From positions 1-51,429 of the forward strand of contig JAFSUI010000025.1 of NCBI GenBank assembly GCA_017445315.1: a stretch of 51,429 bases of DNA. Direction: 5' to 3'. The DNA is from Bacillota bacterium (GTDB taxonomy: Bacteria; Bacillota; Clostridia; Peptostreptococcales; Anaerovoracaceae). This document shows positions 8,262 to 17,029 of the stretch, piece by piece. The notes under the pieces are model-generated. The model saw only the letters and a list, made by a program, of their open reading frames with translations. It had not been told where the DNA came from and ran no database searches. A program made the position numbers and the translations under genes. Every line of letters begins with the position of its first letter. The stretch's first letter is position 1.

Positions 8262-9172
8262 CGGTTATAGAACATGCCGATATGAGTAAATACACGAGCT
8301 TTAAGGCGGGCGGAACCGCAAGGAAGCTCGTCATAGTAGATAGTCCGGAAGAACTCCTTTCTCTTTTGACGGAAATCAAAGAGAAGGGCGAGGACTATAT
8401 TTTCCTCGGAAACGGAACCAATACCTTATTTCTGGATGGAGAGTATAAAGGCACAGTTATCAAGGCCGGAGAGGGTTTTGAAGGAATAGAGTTTATGCCG
8501 CTTGAGATGGATGGAGATCCTGATCTAGATGCGGAGTTTCTTGCGATAAAGGCGGGATCTGCTGCACTTCTTTCAAAGCTTGCGAGATCTGCAGCGCAGG
8601 AGGGCCTTACGGGACTTGAGTTTGCTGCGGGGATACCGGGTAGCGTCGGCGGCGGAGTATTTATGAATGCGGGTGCCTACGATGGAGAAATAAAGAACGT
8701 TCTCGTTTCCGTATCCGTAATAGCAGAAACTGATGGCGAGTTTGTCATAAAGGATATTCCTGCCGAGGAACTGGACCTAAGTTATAGACATAGTAATTTG
8801 ATGGACTCGGGCGAGATTATTCTTGATGCTACCTTTGTTCTTCCGAGAGGGGATAAGGCTGAAATAGAAGCTAAGATGAAGGATTTTTCTGAGAGAAGAT
8901 CAAGTAAGCAGCCGCTTGAGTATCCGAGCGCAGGAAGCTTCTTTAAGCGCCCGGAGGGAGATTTTGCAGGAAGGCTGATAGAAACTGCAGGGCTCAAAGG
9001 GTTTACGGTTGGCGGTGCGCAGGTTTCAGAGAAACACTGTGGCTTCGTAATTAATAGAGGTGGTGCAACGGCTAGCGATATCGTTAAGCTAATGCATGCC
9101 GTTCAAGATAAGGTGTGTGAAGAGTTCGGCGTCATGCTTGAACCGGAAGTGAGATTTATCGGAGAGATTTAA
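8258..9172 (+). CDS. murB: UDP-N-acetylenolpyruvoylglucosamine reductase
   Basis: Reduces UDP-GlcNAc-enolpyruvate to UDP-MurNAc with NADPH, the second committed step of peptidoglycan precursor synthesis. The FAD-binding region shows YTSFKAGGTA (12-21), GNGTNTLF and AGIPGSVGGGVFMNAGAYDGE. The proton-donor serine lies in PSAGSFFKRP (about 228) and the catalytic glutamate in MLEPEVRFIG near the C-terminus. The lack of the extra C-terminal domain and the length of 304 aa fit the type II enzyme. It overlaps the upstream gene by ATGA and rapZ by TAATG, so translation is coupled along murB-rapZ. Confidence 0.95.
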   Translation: MTVIEHADMSKYTSFKAGGTARKLVIVDSPEELLSLLTEIKEKGEDYIFLGNGTNTLFLDGEYKGTVIKAGEGFEGIEFMPLEMDGDPDLDAEFLAIKAGSAALLSKLARSAAQEGLTGLEFAAGIPGSVGGGVFMNAGAYDGEIKNVLVSVSVIAETDGEFVIKDIPAEELDLSYRHSNLMDSGEIILDATFVLPRGDKAEIEAKMKDFSERRSSKQPLEYPSAGSFFKRPEGDFAGRLIETAGLKGFTVGGAQVSEKHCGFVINRGGATASDIVKLMHAVQDKVCEEFGVMLEPEVRFIGEI

Positions 9173-10035
9173 TGAAGAAAATGGAAGTTGTAATTCTGAC
9201 CGGACTTTCCGGAGCAGGTAAAACAAATGCTATTGATTGGTTTGAGGATCAAAACTATTACTGCGTGGATAATATGCCTCCATCGCTGATAACAAGTTTT
9301 ATAGATCTTACGATAGCGTCAAAAAAGAAAATTCAGAAGGCTGCCTTCGTTGTTGATATAAGAGGTGGTGTGTTCTTTGATGACTGTAAGGAGTGCTTGG
9401 AGGAGTTAAAAAACGATCCCGGAGTTGATTGCAAGGTGCTATTCCTTGATGCGTCCGAGAGAACTCTCGTGAAGAGGTTTAACGAGACGAGAAGAGAGCA
9501 CCCGCTCGCAGCGGGAGGTCCCACAAACCGTACGGTAATCGCAAAGGAAAAAGAAATGCTTGCGGACATAAGAAATATGTCCGACTATATAATAGACACA
9601 ACCAATCTCAAAGTAAGCGACCTAAAAATTGAAATCGGTCGTCTCTTTGGTGGAGAAGCAGGAAGCGTCTTTGCGATAAACGTCATGTCGTTCGGCTATA
9701 AGAGAGGTCTTCCGTCGGAGGCAGATGTAATCTTTGATATGAGGTTCATCCAGAATCCGTATCATGTACCGTCGCTACGCAGATTGACGGGAAGAAACAA
9801 GAAAGTCTTTGACTATGTATTTAAGCAGCCGGTTGCGATAAAGTTTGCAGAGGATCTTGCAAATCTTCTTGAGGATATGATTCCGAGTTATATAAAAGAG
9901 GGTAAGCAGCATATAAATCTTGCCTTTGGTTGTACCGGTGGCCAGCATAGGTCGGTTGCAATGGCAGAGAAAATGAGCAGGGTTCTGAAGGAGAGAGGAT
10001 ATAGAATCACTCTTGAGCATAGAGATATAAAATAA
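9172..10035 (+). CDS. rapZ: RapZ/YvcJ nucleotide-binding protein
   Basis: A cytosolic P-loop protein of 287 aa. Walker A is GLSGAGKT (11-18), followed by DNMPPSL. The C-terminal domain has FDMRFIQNPYHVPSLR, RLTGRNKKVFDYV and the FGCTGGQHRSVAMAE motif. In Enterobacteria RapZ senses GlcN6P or its analogue and adapts RNase E to glmZ; in Bacillus YvcJ is a nucleotide-hydrolysing protein with less clear roles. The murB-rapZ-(yvcK)-whiA order is widespread in Gram-positives, but here no yvcK follows; a beta-keto acid cleavage enzyme does. Start codon A is shared with the murB stop. Confidence 0.94.
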   Translation: MKKMEVVILTGLSGAGKTNAIDWFEDQNYYCVDNMPPSLITSFIDLTIASKKKIQKAAFVVDIRGGVFFDDCKECLEELKNDPGVDCKVLFLDASERTLVKRFNETRREHPLAAGGPTNRTVIAKEKEMLADIRNMSDYIIDTTNLKVSDLKIEIGRLFGGEAGSVFAINVMSFGYKRGLPSEADVIFDMRFIQNPYHVPSLRRLTGRNKKVFDYVFKQPVAIKFAEDLANLLEDMIPSYIKEGKQHINLAFGCTGGQHRSVAMAEKMSRVLKERGYRITLEHRDIK

Positions 10036-10055
10036 GATATCGATTAAGATATCAA

Positions 10056-10082
10056 TTAGACAGTAGAGAATTGGAGTAAATA
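10056..10082 (+). promoter_or_regulatory. Possible weak promoter before the BKACE gene
   Basis: A TTAGACA-like -35 region and an A/T-rich TATATAA segment lie about 18 bp apart in the 84-nt gap after rapZ. The same gap repeats AAGATATC twice. No other signal is seen. The match to sigma-A consensus is poor. Confidence 0.25.
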
Positions 10083-10119
10083 TATAAAATTTTTTTGACA
10101 GTAGTTTAAGGAGGCTATG

Positions 10120-10947
10120 ATGGAAAAATTAATTATTAGCTCGTGTATCTGTGGTGCAGAAGTAACAAAGGAAAACAACCCTGCAGTGCCTTACACCGTT
10201 GAGGAAATCGTAAGAGAAGCAAAGTCGGCCTATGATGCCGGTGCTGCACTTATACATCTTCATGTTAGATGGGACGACGGAACTCCTACACAGGACAAAG
10301 GTCGTTTTCAGGAGTGCATAGACGCTATCAGAAAAGAATGCCCGGATGTTATTATTCAGCCATCCACAGGCGGAGCTGTCGGAATGACAGATCTTGAGAG
10401 ACTGCAGTCAACAGAGGTTGATCCGACACCGGAAATGGCAACATTGGATTGCGGAACATGCAATTTTGGCGGAGACGAAATCTTTGTTAATACAGATACC
10501 ACGATTGAAAACTTTGCTCGCATCATGCTAGAAAGAGGCATCAAGCCTGAACTTGAGGTATTTGACAAGGGAATGATCGACCTCGCATTAAGAGTTGCGG
10601 ATAGAAAGGGACTCCTTGTTCATCCGCTTCATTGGGACTTTGTTCTCGGCGTACAGATGAGTGCAAGCGTAAGAGATCTTGTTTATATGGCATCGTCAAT
10701 TCCTGCAGGCTCAACATGGACTGCTACCGGAATCGGTAAGGAAGCATGGAATATCGCTGCAGCTACAATCGCTATGGGTGGACATGTAAGAGTTGGATTT
10801 GAAGACAATGTATATCTAGAAAAGGGCGTTCTCGCAAAGAGCAACGGCGAAATGGTAGATAAGGCTGTTTCTATAGCCAAGCTCCTTGGAAGACCTATCG
10901 CATCTCCAAACGAAGCAAGGGAGATTCTTTCACTTCCAATCAGATAG
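10120..10947 (+). CDS. Beta-keto acid cleavage enzyme (BKACE, Kce-like, DUF849)
   Basis: A Zn-dependent enzyme that cleaves a beta-keto acid with acetyl-CoA to give acetoacetate and a new CoA ester. The best-known member, Kce, acts on 3-keto-5-aminohexanoate in lysine fermentation. Visible landmarks are GAEVTKENNP (substrate pocket), the metal ligands in LIHLHVRWDDG (HxH), QPSTGGAVG, ATLDCGTCNFG, and GFEDNVYLEKG with the metal-ligand Glu. Length 275 aa fits the family. Two ATGs are adjacent; the second (10120) is better spaced from AAGGAGG. No other lysine-fermentation genes (kamA, kamDE, kdd, kal) are nearby, so the substrate is undecided among BKACE activities. Its insertion between rapZ and whiA is odd. 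Confidence 0.85.
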   Translation: MEKLIISSCICGAEVTKENNPAVPYTVEEIVREAKSAYDAGAALIHLHVRWDDGTPTQDKGRFQECIDAIRKECPDVIIQPSTGGAVGMTDLERLQSTEVDPTPEMATLDCGTCNFGGDEIFVNTDTTIENFARIMLERGIKPELEVFDKGMIDLALRVADRKGLLVHPLHWDFVLGVQMSASVRDLVYMASSIPAGSTWTATGIGKEAWNIAAATIAMGGHVRVGFEDNVYLEKGVLAKSNGEMVDKAVSIAKLLGRPIASPNEAREILSLPIR

Positions 10948-10971
10948 TCTGAATCGGGCAAAGGACGCAAG

Positions 10972-11916
10972 ATGAGTTTTTCTAGTGAAGTGAAAAATGA
11001 ATTGGCGCGGATTGAGCCGGAGAAGAACTGCTGTCAGCTGGCCGAGATTTCCGGGTTCATAAGAACTGCCGGAAGTCTCAGGCTAGAGGGTGGCGGGAAA
11101 TTTGGTATTGTTGTATCTACGAGCGATCCTGCAATAGCAAGGCATTATAAGAAGCTCATCAAGAACTATTTTGACACGCCGACCGAGCTAGAAATCGAGG
11201 ATAACGGTAATCTCAAGAAGGGACGCAAATATATTCTCAGAATAGGACCTGAGAATAAGAGTGAGCAGATACTTAGAGAGGTCGGTATCCTGATGCTTCG
11301 CAAGGGAAACGATTTTTTCTCAGATGGTATCTATGAGGGGCTGGTCAGGTCCAAATGCTGCAAAAAGGCATACCTAAGAGGTGTGTTTTTGGGAAGCGGC
11401 ACGGTTTCGGATCCTGCAAGAGCCTATCATCTAGAATTCATCTGTAGCACCAAGGTCCTCGCAAAGGATCTATGCAAGCTTATCAATACCTTTGTTGATC
11501 TTTCGGCAAAGATGGTAGAGAGAAAGGGTAAATACGTGGTCTATATGAAGAAGGCTGCGTATATAAGCGATACGCTCGCGATTATGGGTGCGCATTCGCA
11601 CGTGCTGGCGCTTGAGGATGTTCTGATAAGAAAGCAGATGCGTGGCGAGGCTGCAAGGATGACCAATTGCGACAGTGCAAATACGGATAGAATCCTGGAC
11701 GCCGCGGGTATGCAGATAGAGGCGATTAATAAGCTTAAAGCCGCGGGGAGGTTTGATCAGCTCTCGCATAAGCTCAGGGAAATTGCCGCGCTCAGGGAGA
11801 ATAACCCTGAGGCAAGCCTTGTGGAACTGGGGGAGATGCTGGACCCACCGCTCAAGAAGTCGGGTGTGAACAATCGTTTAAAAAAGCTGCTTGAGGCAGC
11901 CTCAGAATTGGGATAA
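10972..11916 (+). CDS. whiA: DNA-binding protein WhiA
   Basis: A DNA-binding protein of 314 aa needed for sporulation control in actinomycetes and for division and chromosome segregation in Bacillus. The N-terminal half matches the degenerate LAGLIDADG-like fold (MSFSSEVKNELARI, FIRTAGSL, YLRGVFLGSGTVSDP). The C-terminal part is a helix-turn-helix domain (LVELGEMLDPPLKKSGVNNRLKKL). It starts 24 nt after the BKACE gene and probably shares its transcript. No separate terminator is evident before the next promoter. Confidence 0.95.
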   Translation: MSFSSEVKNELARIEPEKNCCQLAEISGFIRTAGSLRLEGGGKFGIVVSTSDPAIARHYKKLIKNYFDTPTELEIEDNGNLKKGRKYILRIGPENKSEQILREVGILMLRKGNDFFSDGIYEGLVRSKCCKKAYLRGVFLGSGTVSDPARAYHLEFICSTKVLAKDLCKLINTFVDLSAKMVERKGKYVVYMKKAAYISDTLAIMGAHSHVLALEDVLIRKQMRGEAARMTNCDSANTDRILDAAGMQIEAINKLKAAGRFDQLSHKLREIAALRENNPEASLVELGEMLDPPLKKSGVNNRLKKLLEAASELG

Positions 11917-11955
11917 AAAAGACTGCACTTGAGGTGATTTTTCAGAAGAAAAGAA

Positions 11956-11984
11956 TTGCCGAGAGGGCATATTTGTGGTAGAAT
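11956..11984 (+). promoter_or_regulatory. Promoter of the V-ATPase operon
   Basis: TTGCCG (11956-11961) and TAGAAT (11979-11984) are separated by exactly 17 bp. Transcription would begin near 11991 and leave an unusually long leader of about 265 nt before the first gene. Confidence 0.6.
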
Positions 11985-11990
11985 ATTCGG

Positions 11991-12255
11991 CAAAGGTTAA
12001 TTTTTGACTAAGGAGAATGAGAGATTGGTCGAGAATGCCATCAGACGTGCGGACATGGGTTAAAACAGTAGCCACACGCTAGTTTTTTATATATCTATTG
12101 CCGCGAAAAAACGGACTTGGATGCTCTCGTGAATGATTTCTCATCATGCTCTTTTTGGTGAGAAACGGCCACTAGAGCATTTTCTATTTTATCACCTTTT
12201 TTAGTTATTATTTAGCTTTTTATTTCAGTAAGAATTCCATATAAAGGAGGTGCCT
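11991..12255 (+). ncRNA. Long leader RNA of the V-ATPase operon, candidate riboswitch
   Basis: The gap between whiA and the V-ATPase genes has no ORF. It has a promoter at its 5' end, a G-rich segment with possible pairing (CGTGCGG at about 12045 with CCACACG at about 12072) followed by a T-run (12083-12088), and then a long terminator-like hairpin. This layout, an upstream possible ligand-binding part plus a switchable terminator, is that of a riboswitch. The c-subunit downstream looks Na+-coupled and Na+-responsive riboswitches are known upstream of Na+-handling genes, so Na+ is the first ligand to test. I did not recognise a defined aptamer consensus, so the class is unproven. Confidence 0.45.
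12121..12190 (+). terminator. Switchable terminator-like hairpin in the V-ATPase leader
   Basis: Outer stem 12121-12131 pairs with 12170-12180 (11 bp, one mismatch). The inner stem 12137-12145 pairs with 12157-12165 (9 bp), and the structure is followed by TTTTCTATTTT. The seven bases ATGCTCT of the left arm occur again inside the apical loop (12146-12152), so the right arm AGAGCAT has two alternative partners. That is typical of an expression platform. Confidence 0.55.
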
Positions 12256-12819
12256 ATGGAATTACAGATTCAAGATCTAGTTTCCTCTATTCGCAAAGAT
12301 GGTTTAGAGGCGGTGAATGCTGAAGCGGAATCTATCATTGCAGAGGCAAAGAAAAAAGCCGAATCTATAGTCAACAGCGCAAAGGCTGAGGCTCAACAGT
12401 TTAAGGATGCGGCAGAAAAAGAAATCGCTATCCTTAAGGAGAGCGCCGTAGTTAGTGCAGAGCAGGCAAAGAGAGACGCTGTCCTGGCTTTTAAGACAGA
12501 AATCCAGGGTGAATTTGAAAAGATTCTTTCTGCCAATGTGAGCAAGCAGCTTTCGGGTGAAGGACTCGGCAAACTGATCCGCGCCGCAGTAACCGGTGAG
12601 AATGTTGCAGATTATGCTGCAGAAGTATCAGAGGTAAGTGAAGCGCTTAAGAAAGAGCTCGCTGAAGAAATCAAGAATGGACTAGAAATCAGACCGACCA
12701 AGGGCGTTCAGCATGGATTCCGCCTTGCGGCCAAAGATGGTTCAGGCTATTTCGATTGTTCAGATGATGGAATCATGGAGATGCTGATGCCATACTTCAG
12801 AGAACTGGACTTCCAGTAA
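12256..12819 (+). CDS. V-type ATPase subunit E (peripheral stalk)
   Basis: Peripheral-stalk subunit that links the catalytic A3B3 head to the membrane part. The first 100 residues form a long Ala/Glu/Lys-rich coiled coil (AEAESIIAEAKKKAESI and onward). The C-terminal half is a small globular domain ending YFRELDFQ. Length 187 aa fits subunit E of the spirochaete/Bacteroidetes-type operon. An in-frame GTG 6 nt upstream lies inside the AAAGGAGGTG ribosome site, so the ATG at 12256 is the start. It is the first gene of a tightly packed seven-gene operon; the next gene begins 13 nt later. Confidence 0.85.
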   Translation: MELQIQDLVSSIRKDGLEAVNAEAESIIAEAKKKAESIVNSAKAEAQQFKDAAEKEIAILKESAVVSAEQAKRDAVLAFKTEIQGEFEKILSANVSKQLSGEGLGKLIRAAVTGENVADYAAEVSEVSEALKKELAEEIKNGLEIRPTKGVQHGFRLAAKDGSGYFDCSDDGIMEMLMPYFRELDFQ

Positions 12820-12832
12820 GAAGGAGGCGGAA

Positions 12833-13354
12833 ATGGCTTCGTATTATTATCTGATAGCAAGCCTGCCGGAACTTAGAACAGATGGAGATATGCCCATCAC
12901 GTATGAGGAATTTCTCACACTCTGCCAGGGAAATGTAAGTGAATCGGATTTTGAACTTCTAAAGAACCTAACTCTTAATTCCAAAGAGGGACCGCTCGTA
13001 ACAGAGTGGGCAAAGTTCTACGAGATGCTGACAAAGGAACTGAATTATCAGAGGAGCATGAATCTAGGAAAAACCTATTCATCCGCCTACGATAAGGATG
13101 GAATAATCGCACAGGCTGCGTCGTCGGCGCTCTCGGCAAAGAATCCTCTGGAAGCAGAAAAGATTCTTCTGGAGTACGAGTTTGAAAATCTTGACTCACT
13201 AGTAGGACTGCATATGTTTGATGCGCACGTGCTATTCGGATATGCAATCAAATTGAAACTGATGGAACGTTTAACCAGTTTCGAGCAGGATAAGGGCAAG
13301 GCTGAATTCCAGACTTTGTTTGATGGGATACAGCAGCGCGTATATAGTTTGTAA
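12833..13354 (+). CDS. DUF2764-like V-ATPase operon protein, probable C-like subunit
   Basis: A protein of 173 aa, mostly helical by composition, beginning MASYYYLIASLPEL, the kind of start seen in DUF2764 proteins encoded between subunits E and A in this operon type. No separate C subunit gene is present in the operon. The usual C/d subunit is an all-helical protein coupling rotor to ring, so I infer that this protein fills that place, perhaps in shortened form. It has no membrane segments. AAGGAGG precedes the ATG, and the A subunit follows 12 nt after the stop. Confidence 0.65.
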   Translation: MASYYYLIASLPELRTDGDMPITYEEFLTLCQGNVSESDFELLKNLTLNSKEGPLVTEWAKFYEMLTKELNYQRSMNLGKTYSSAYDKDGIIAQAASSALSAKNPLEAEKILLEYEFENLDSLVGLHMFDAHVLFGYAIKLKLMERLTSFEQDKGKAEFQTLFDGIQQRVYSL

Positions 13355-13366
13355 CAGGAGTGTTAT

Positions 13367-15097
13367 ATGAAAGTAGAAACAGGATATGTAACCGGAGTCA
13401 ACGGAAACCTTATCAATGTGGATTTCGATGGCTCCGTGCGCAAGAATGAAGTTGGTTACATCCTCGTTGACGATAAGCGCCTAAAAGGTGAGGTTATCCG
13501 TATCAGAAACGGGGAAGTAAGCATGCAGATCTACGAAATGACAAACGGCATCAAAGTCGGTGACCCGGTTGAATTTACCGGAGAGCTCATGAGCGTAGAT
13601 CTGGGTCCGGGACTTTTGACACAGGTATTTGATGGTCTTCAGAACCCGCTTCCGGCACTTGCCGATCAATGCGGATTCTTCCTGGACAGAGGAGTGTATC
13701 TGGATGCTATTCCGGATCGCGATTGGGACTTTACTCCGGTAGCCAAGGTTGGTGACTCCGTAAAGGCAGGCACAACAATCGGTACAGTACCGGAAGGACT
13801 ATTTACTCACCACATCATGGTTCCTTTCACACTAAAGGGCGATGATTGGAAAGTGAAATCAATCAAAGAAGCCGGTTCCTATAACGTGCATTCAACAGTT
13901 TGCACAATAGAGGACGGAAAGGGCGAAACCAAGGACCTTTCCATGGTATTCACACAGCCGGTAAAGCAGGCTGTTACATGCTATGCGGAAAAGCTTCGTC
14001 CGTCGGAACCGCTCGTAACAAAGATTCGTTGTATCGATGCGTTCCTTCCTGTAGCAAAGGGTGGAACATTCTGCACACCGGGACCATTCGGTGCAGGAAA
14101 GACAGTACTTCAGCACATGCAGGCAAAGAACTCCGACGTTGACATCGTAATCGTTGCAGCTTGCGGAGAGCGTGCCGGCGAAGTTGTAGAAGTACTTAAG
14201 GAATTCCCTGAACTGATCGACCCAAAGACAGGACGTTCACTCATGGAAAGAACAATCATTATTTGTAATACATCATCCATGCCGGTAGCGGCAAGAGAAG
14301 CTTCCTGCTATACAGCAGTTACACTTGCCGAGTATTACAGACAGATGGGACTAGACGTTCTTCTTCTCGCTGACTCCACAAGCCGTTGGGCTCAGGCGAT
14401 GCGTGAAATGTCCGGACGTCTTGAGGAAATCCCTGGTGAAGAAGCATTCCCGGCTTATCTTGAATCCACAATCGCTGCATTCTATGAGAGAGCAGGACTT
14501 GTTCGACTAGATAGCGATAAGATTGCTTCTATCACTATCGGTGGTACGGTATCACCTGCGGGCGGTAACTTTGAGGAACCTGTAACACAGGCAACGCTCA
14601 AGGTAGTAGGTGCATTCCACGGTCTCGCAAGAGAGCGTTCCGATGCTCGTAAATATCCTGCAATCCATCCGGTTGACTCTTGGTCCAAATATAAGGGTGT
14701 AATCGATATGGATCGCATGAACAGAGCTCGTGGATACCTGATTAGAAGTACAGAAGTAAACCAGATGATGAAGGTAGTAGGTGAAGAAGGTACATCCAGT
14801 GACGACTATATCATCTATCAGAAGGGCGAACTCCTGGATGCCGTATTCCTACAGCAGAACTCGTTTGATCCGATTGATGCTGCGTGCATGCCTGAGAGAC
14901 AGCGTAAAGAATTTGATGTTCTCTACGACGCAATGACCAAGACATACGCACTCACGGATAAGCGTGAAATCCGTTCCTTCTTCAACCAGCTCAGACAGGA
15001 ATTCCTAGACTGGCATGGAACAGAGTGGGATTCACCTGAATTTGCAGCTCAGGAAAAGAAGATTTCTGACCTTTATATGTCAAAGGTCGCATCGTAG
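13367..15097 (+). CDS. ntpA: V-type ATPase catalytic subunit A
   Basis: Catalytic nucleotide-binding subunit of 576 aa. Walker A is GPFGAGKT at 239-246. The catalytic glutamate lies in [12 protein letters not shown] (about 266), Walker B in [12 protein letters not shown] (about 335), and a conserved [13 protein letters not shown] follows. The non-homologous region typical of A subunits is present between about 110 and 200. It hydrolyses or makes ATP in the A3B3 head in the cytoplasm. It lies 12 nt after the DUF2764-like gene and 11 nt before subunit B, each with a Shine-Dalgarno site, so it belongs to one transcript. Confidence 0.96.
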   Translation: MKVETGYVTGVNGNLINVDFDGSVRKNEVGYILVDDKRLKGEVIRIRNGEVSMQIYEMTNGIKVGDPVEFTGELMSVDLGPGLLTQVFDGLQNPLPALADQCGFFLDRGVYLDAIPDRDWDFTPVAKVGDSVKAGTTIGTVPEGLFTHHIMVPFTLKGDDWKVKSIKEAGSYNVHSTVCTIEDGKGETKDLSMVFTQPVKQAVTCYAEKLRPSEPLVTKIRCIDAFLPVAKGGTFCTPGPFGAGKTVLQHMQAKNSDVDIVIVAACGERAGEVVEVLKEFPELIDPKTGRSLMERTIIICNTSSMPVAAREASCYTAVTLAEYYRQMGLDVLLLADSTSRWAQAMREMSGRLEEIPGEEAFPAYLESTIAAFYERAGLVRLDSDKIASITIGGTVSPAGGNFEEPVTQATLKVVGAFHGLARERSDARKYPAIHPVDSWSKYKGVIDMDRMNRARGYLIRSTEVNQMMKVVGEEGTSSDDYIIYQKGELLDAVFLQQNSFDPIDAACMPERQRKEFDVLYDAMTKTYALTDKREIRSFFNQLRQEFLDWHGTEWDSPEFAAQEKKISDLYMSKVAS

Positions 15098-15108
15098 GAG
15101 GTCGGAAA

Positions 15109-16404
15109 ATGCAAAAGATATATACAAAGATAGAATCAATAGTAGGTAACGTAGTTACCGTACGCGCGGAGGGCGTCAGGAACGGCGACCTTGCGCTTGT
15201 TGGCGACAGCTATGCCAACGTAATAAAACTGGATAAGGACATGGTTTCTCTCCAGGTATTTGCGGGCGCACAGGGCGTAAGCACAACTGACCCCGTTAGA
15301 TTCCTCGGAAGACCTATGATGGTATCCTTCTCCGATCATCTTCTCGGCCGTATCTTTGACGGTGCGGGAGTTCCGAGAGATAACGGACCGGCTCTTACAG
15401 AGAATATGATTCCGATCGGTGGACCATCATTTAACCCGGCAAAGCGTATTCTTCCATCAAAGATGATACGTACCGGTATTCCGATGATTGACGTATTCAA
15501 TACCTTGGTAGAGAGCCAGAAGCTTCCTATCTTCTCCATCTCCGGAGAACCATATAACCAGCTTCTCTCAAGAATCGCCATGCAGGCAGAAGTTGATGTA
15601 ATCATCTTGGGCGGCATGGGTCTTAAATACGACGACTATATGGAATTCCGTGACACACTTGAAAAGGGTGGCGCTATGAGCCATACAGTAATGTTCATTC
15701 ATACTGCTGCAGACCCAATCGTAGAGTGCACACTGGTTCCTGATATGTCGCTTGCGGTAGCCGAACAGTTTGCTCTTGAAGGTAAGCGTGTACTCGTACT
15801 CCTTACCGATATGACGAACTTTGCGGATGCCCAGAAAGAAATGGCAATCACGATGGAGCAGGTTCCATCCAACCGTGGATACCCCGGAGATCTCTACAGC
15901 TGCCTAGCATCTCGCTACGAGAAGGCAGTAGATATAGAGGGTGCCGGTTCTATCACAATCCTCGGCGTTACAACAATGCCGGGTGATGACGTAACTCACC
16001 CAGTTCCGGATAATACAGGCTATATCACAGAAGGTCAGTATTATCTGAAGAACGGTCACATAGAGCCATTCGGATCGCTCTCTCGTCTAAAACAGAACGT
16101 AAACGGAAAGACGAGAAACGACCACCGTGCTCTGATGGATGGTATGATTCGTCTCTACGCTCAGTACAATGAGTCCTTGGAAAAGAGATCCATGGGATTC
16201 AACATGACTGAGTGGGATGACAAGCTTCTGAAATACGGTGAATTATTCGAGTCAAAGCTTATGGATCTTTCAGTAAACATTCCTTTGGAAGAAGCACTGG
16301 ACCTTGGATGGGATATCCTTGCTGAGTGCTTTGAACCAAATGAAACAGGTCTTCAGACCGCACTGATCAACGAGAGATGGCCGAATAAGCAAGCGTTAAG
16401 TTAA
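15109..16404 (+). CDS. ntpB: V-type ATPase subunit B
   Basis: Non-catalytic nucleotide-binding partner of subunit A, 431 aa. The canonical P-loop is replaced by [15 protein letters not shown] (about 143-157), as expected for B subunits. Other landmarks are [50 protein letters not shown] and [17 protein letters not shown]. Length is slightly short compared with about 460 aa in enterococci, in keeping with the spirochaete/Bacteroidetes-type B subunits. GGAGG precedes the ATG. Confidence 0.95.
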   Translation: MQKIYTKIESIVGNVVTVRAEGVRNGDLALVGDSYANVIKLDKDMVSLQVFAGAQGVSTTDPVRFLGRPMMVSFSDHLLGRIFDGAGVPRDNGPALTENMIPIGGPSFNPAKRILPSKMIRTGIPMIDVFNTLVESQKLPIFSISGEPYNQLLSRIAMQAEVDVIILGGMGLKYDDYMEFRDTLEKGGAMSHTVMFIHTAADPIVECTLVPDMSLAVAEQFALEGKRVLVLLTDMTNFADAQKEMAITMEQVPSNRGYPGDLYSCLASRYEKAVDIEGAGSITILGVTTMPGDDVTHPVPDNTGYITEGQYYLKNGHIEPFGSLSRLKQNVNGKTRNDHRALMDGMIRLYAQYNESLEKRSMGFNMTEWDDKLLKYGELFESKLMDLSVNIPLEEALDLGWDILAECFEPNETGLQTALINERWPNKQALS

Positions 16405-16416
16405 AAGGAGCGGTTC

Positions 16417-17028
16417 ATGGCTATCAAACTCACAAAGAATGAACTGAAGAAGCAGAAGGACAACCTAAAACAGTTCCAACGCTACCTTCCGACACTGCAG
16501 CTAAAAAAGCAGCAGCTCCAGTCGGTAATCATGAAGGTAAGAAGTGAGCTGGAGGAGAAGGAATCCGAACGCATTCAGATGATTGGTGATTTGGACGATT
16601 GGATAGCTGTTTTCGCAGAAAATGAAATCTTTGATGAAGAAAAGAGGCTTGACCAACTTGTTCAGCCGGACACGGTAGTCTGCGAGGATGAAAATATCGC
16701 CGGTGTAACCGTTCCTTCATTCAAGGAGCTGACGTTCAAAGATATCAATTACGATGTGGATGACTATCCGCTCTGGGTTGATACTGCAGTCTTCAAGCTT
16801 CGTGATATTGCCACGCTGGACGCTCTTTGCTCGACACTCAAGAAACAGACAGAGCTTTTGGAATCGGAACTTAGGACAACTTCGCAGAGAGTAAACCTCT
16901 TTGAGAAGGTCAAGATTCCTGAAGCAAAGGAGAACATCAGAGTTATCCAAGTCTATCTTGGGGATCAGCAGACAGCGGCCGTTGTACGAGGCAAGATATC
17001 GAAGAAGAAGCTGGAGGAGGTGAAGTGA
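16417..17028 (+). CDS. ntpD: V-type ATPase subunit D (central rotor)
   Basis: Central rotor shaft of 203 aa. N- and C-terminal helices (residues 1-60 and about 130-200) are rich in Lys, Glu and Leu and would form the antiparallel coiled coil that turns inside the A3B3 head. The middle section (about 75-125) is the globular part. No F subunit gene accompanies it. The start has AAAGGAG upstream. It ends 1 nt before subunit I, so translation is coupled. Confidence 0.88.
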   Translation: MAIKLTKNELKKQKDNLKQFQRYLPTLQLKKQQLQSVIMKVRSELEEKESERIQMIGDLDDWIAVFAENEIFDEEKRLDQLVQPDTVVCEDENIAGVTVPSFKELTFKDINYDVDDYPLWVDTAVFKLRDIATLDALCSTLKKQTELLESELRTTSQRVNLFEKVKIPEAKENIRVIQVYLGDQQTAAVVRGKISKKKLEEVK

Positions 17029-17029
17029 T

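Noticed and set aside
10094-10099. TTGACA just before the BKACE gene as a promoter -35
   Set aside because: The expected -10 position falls on the ribosome site and start codon with no TATAAT-like bases.
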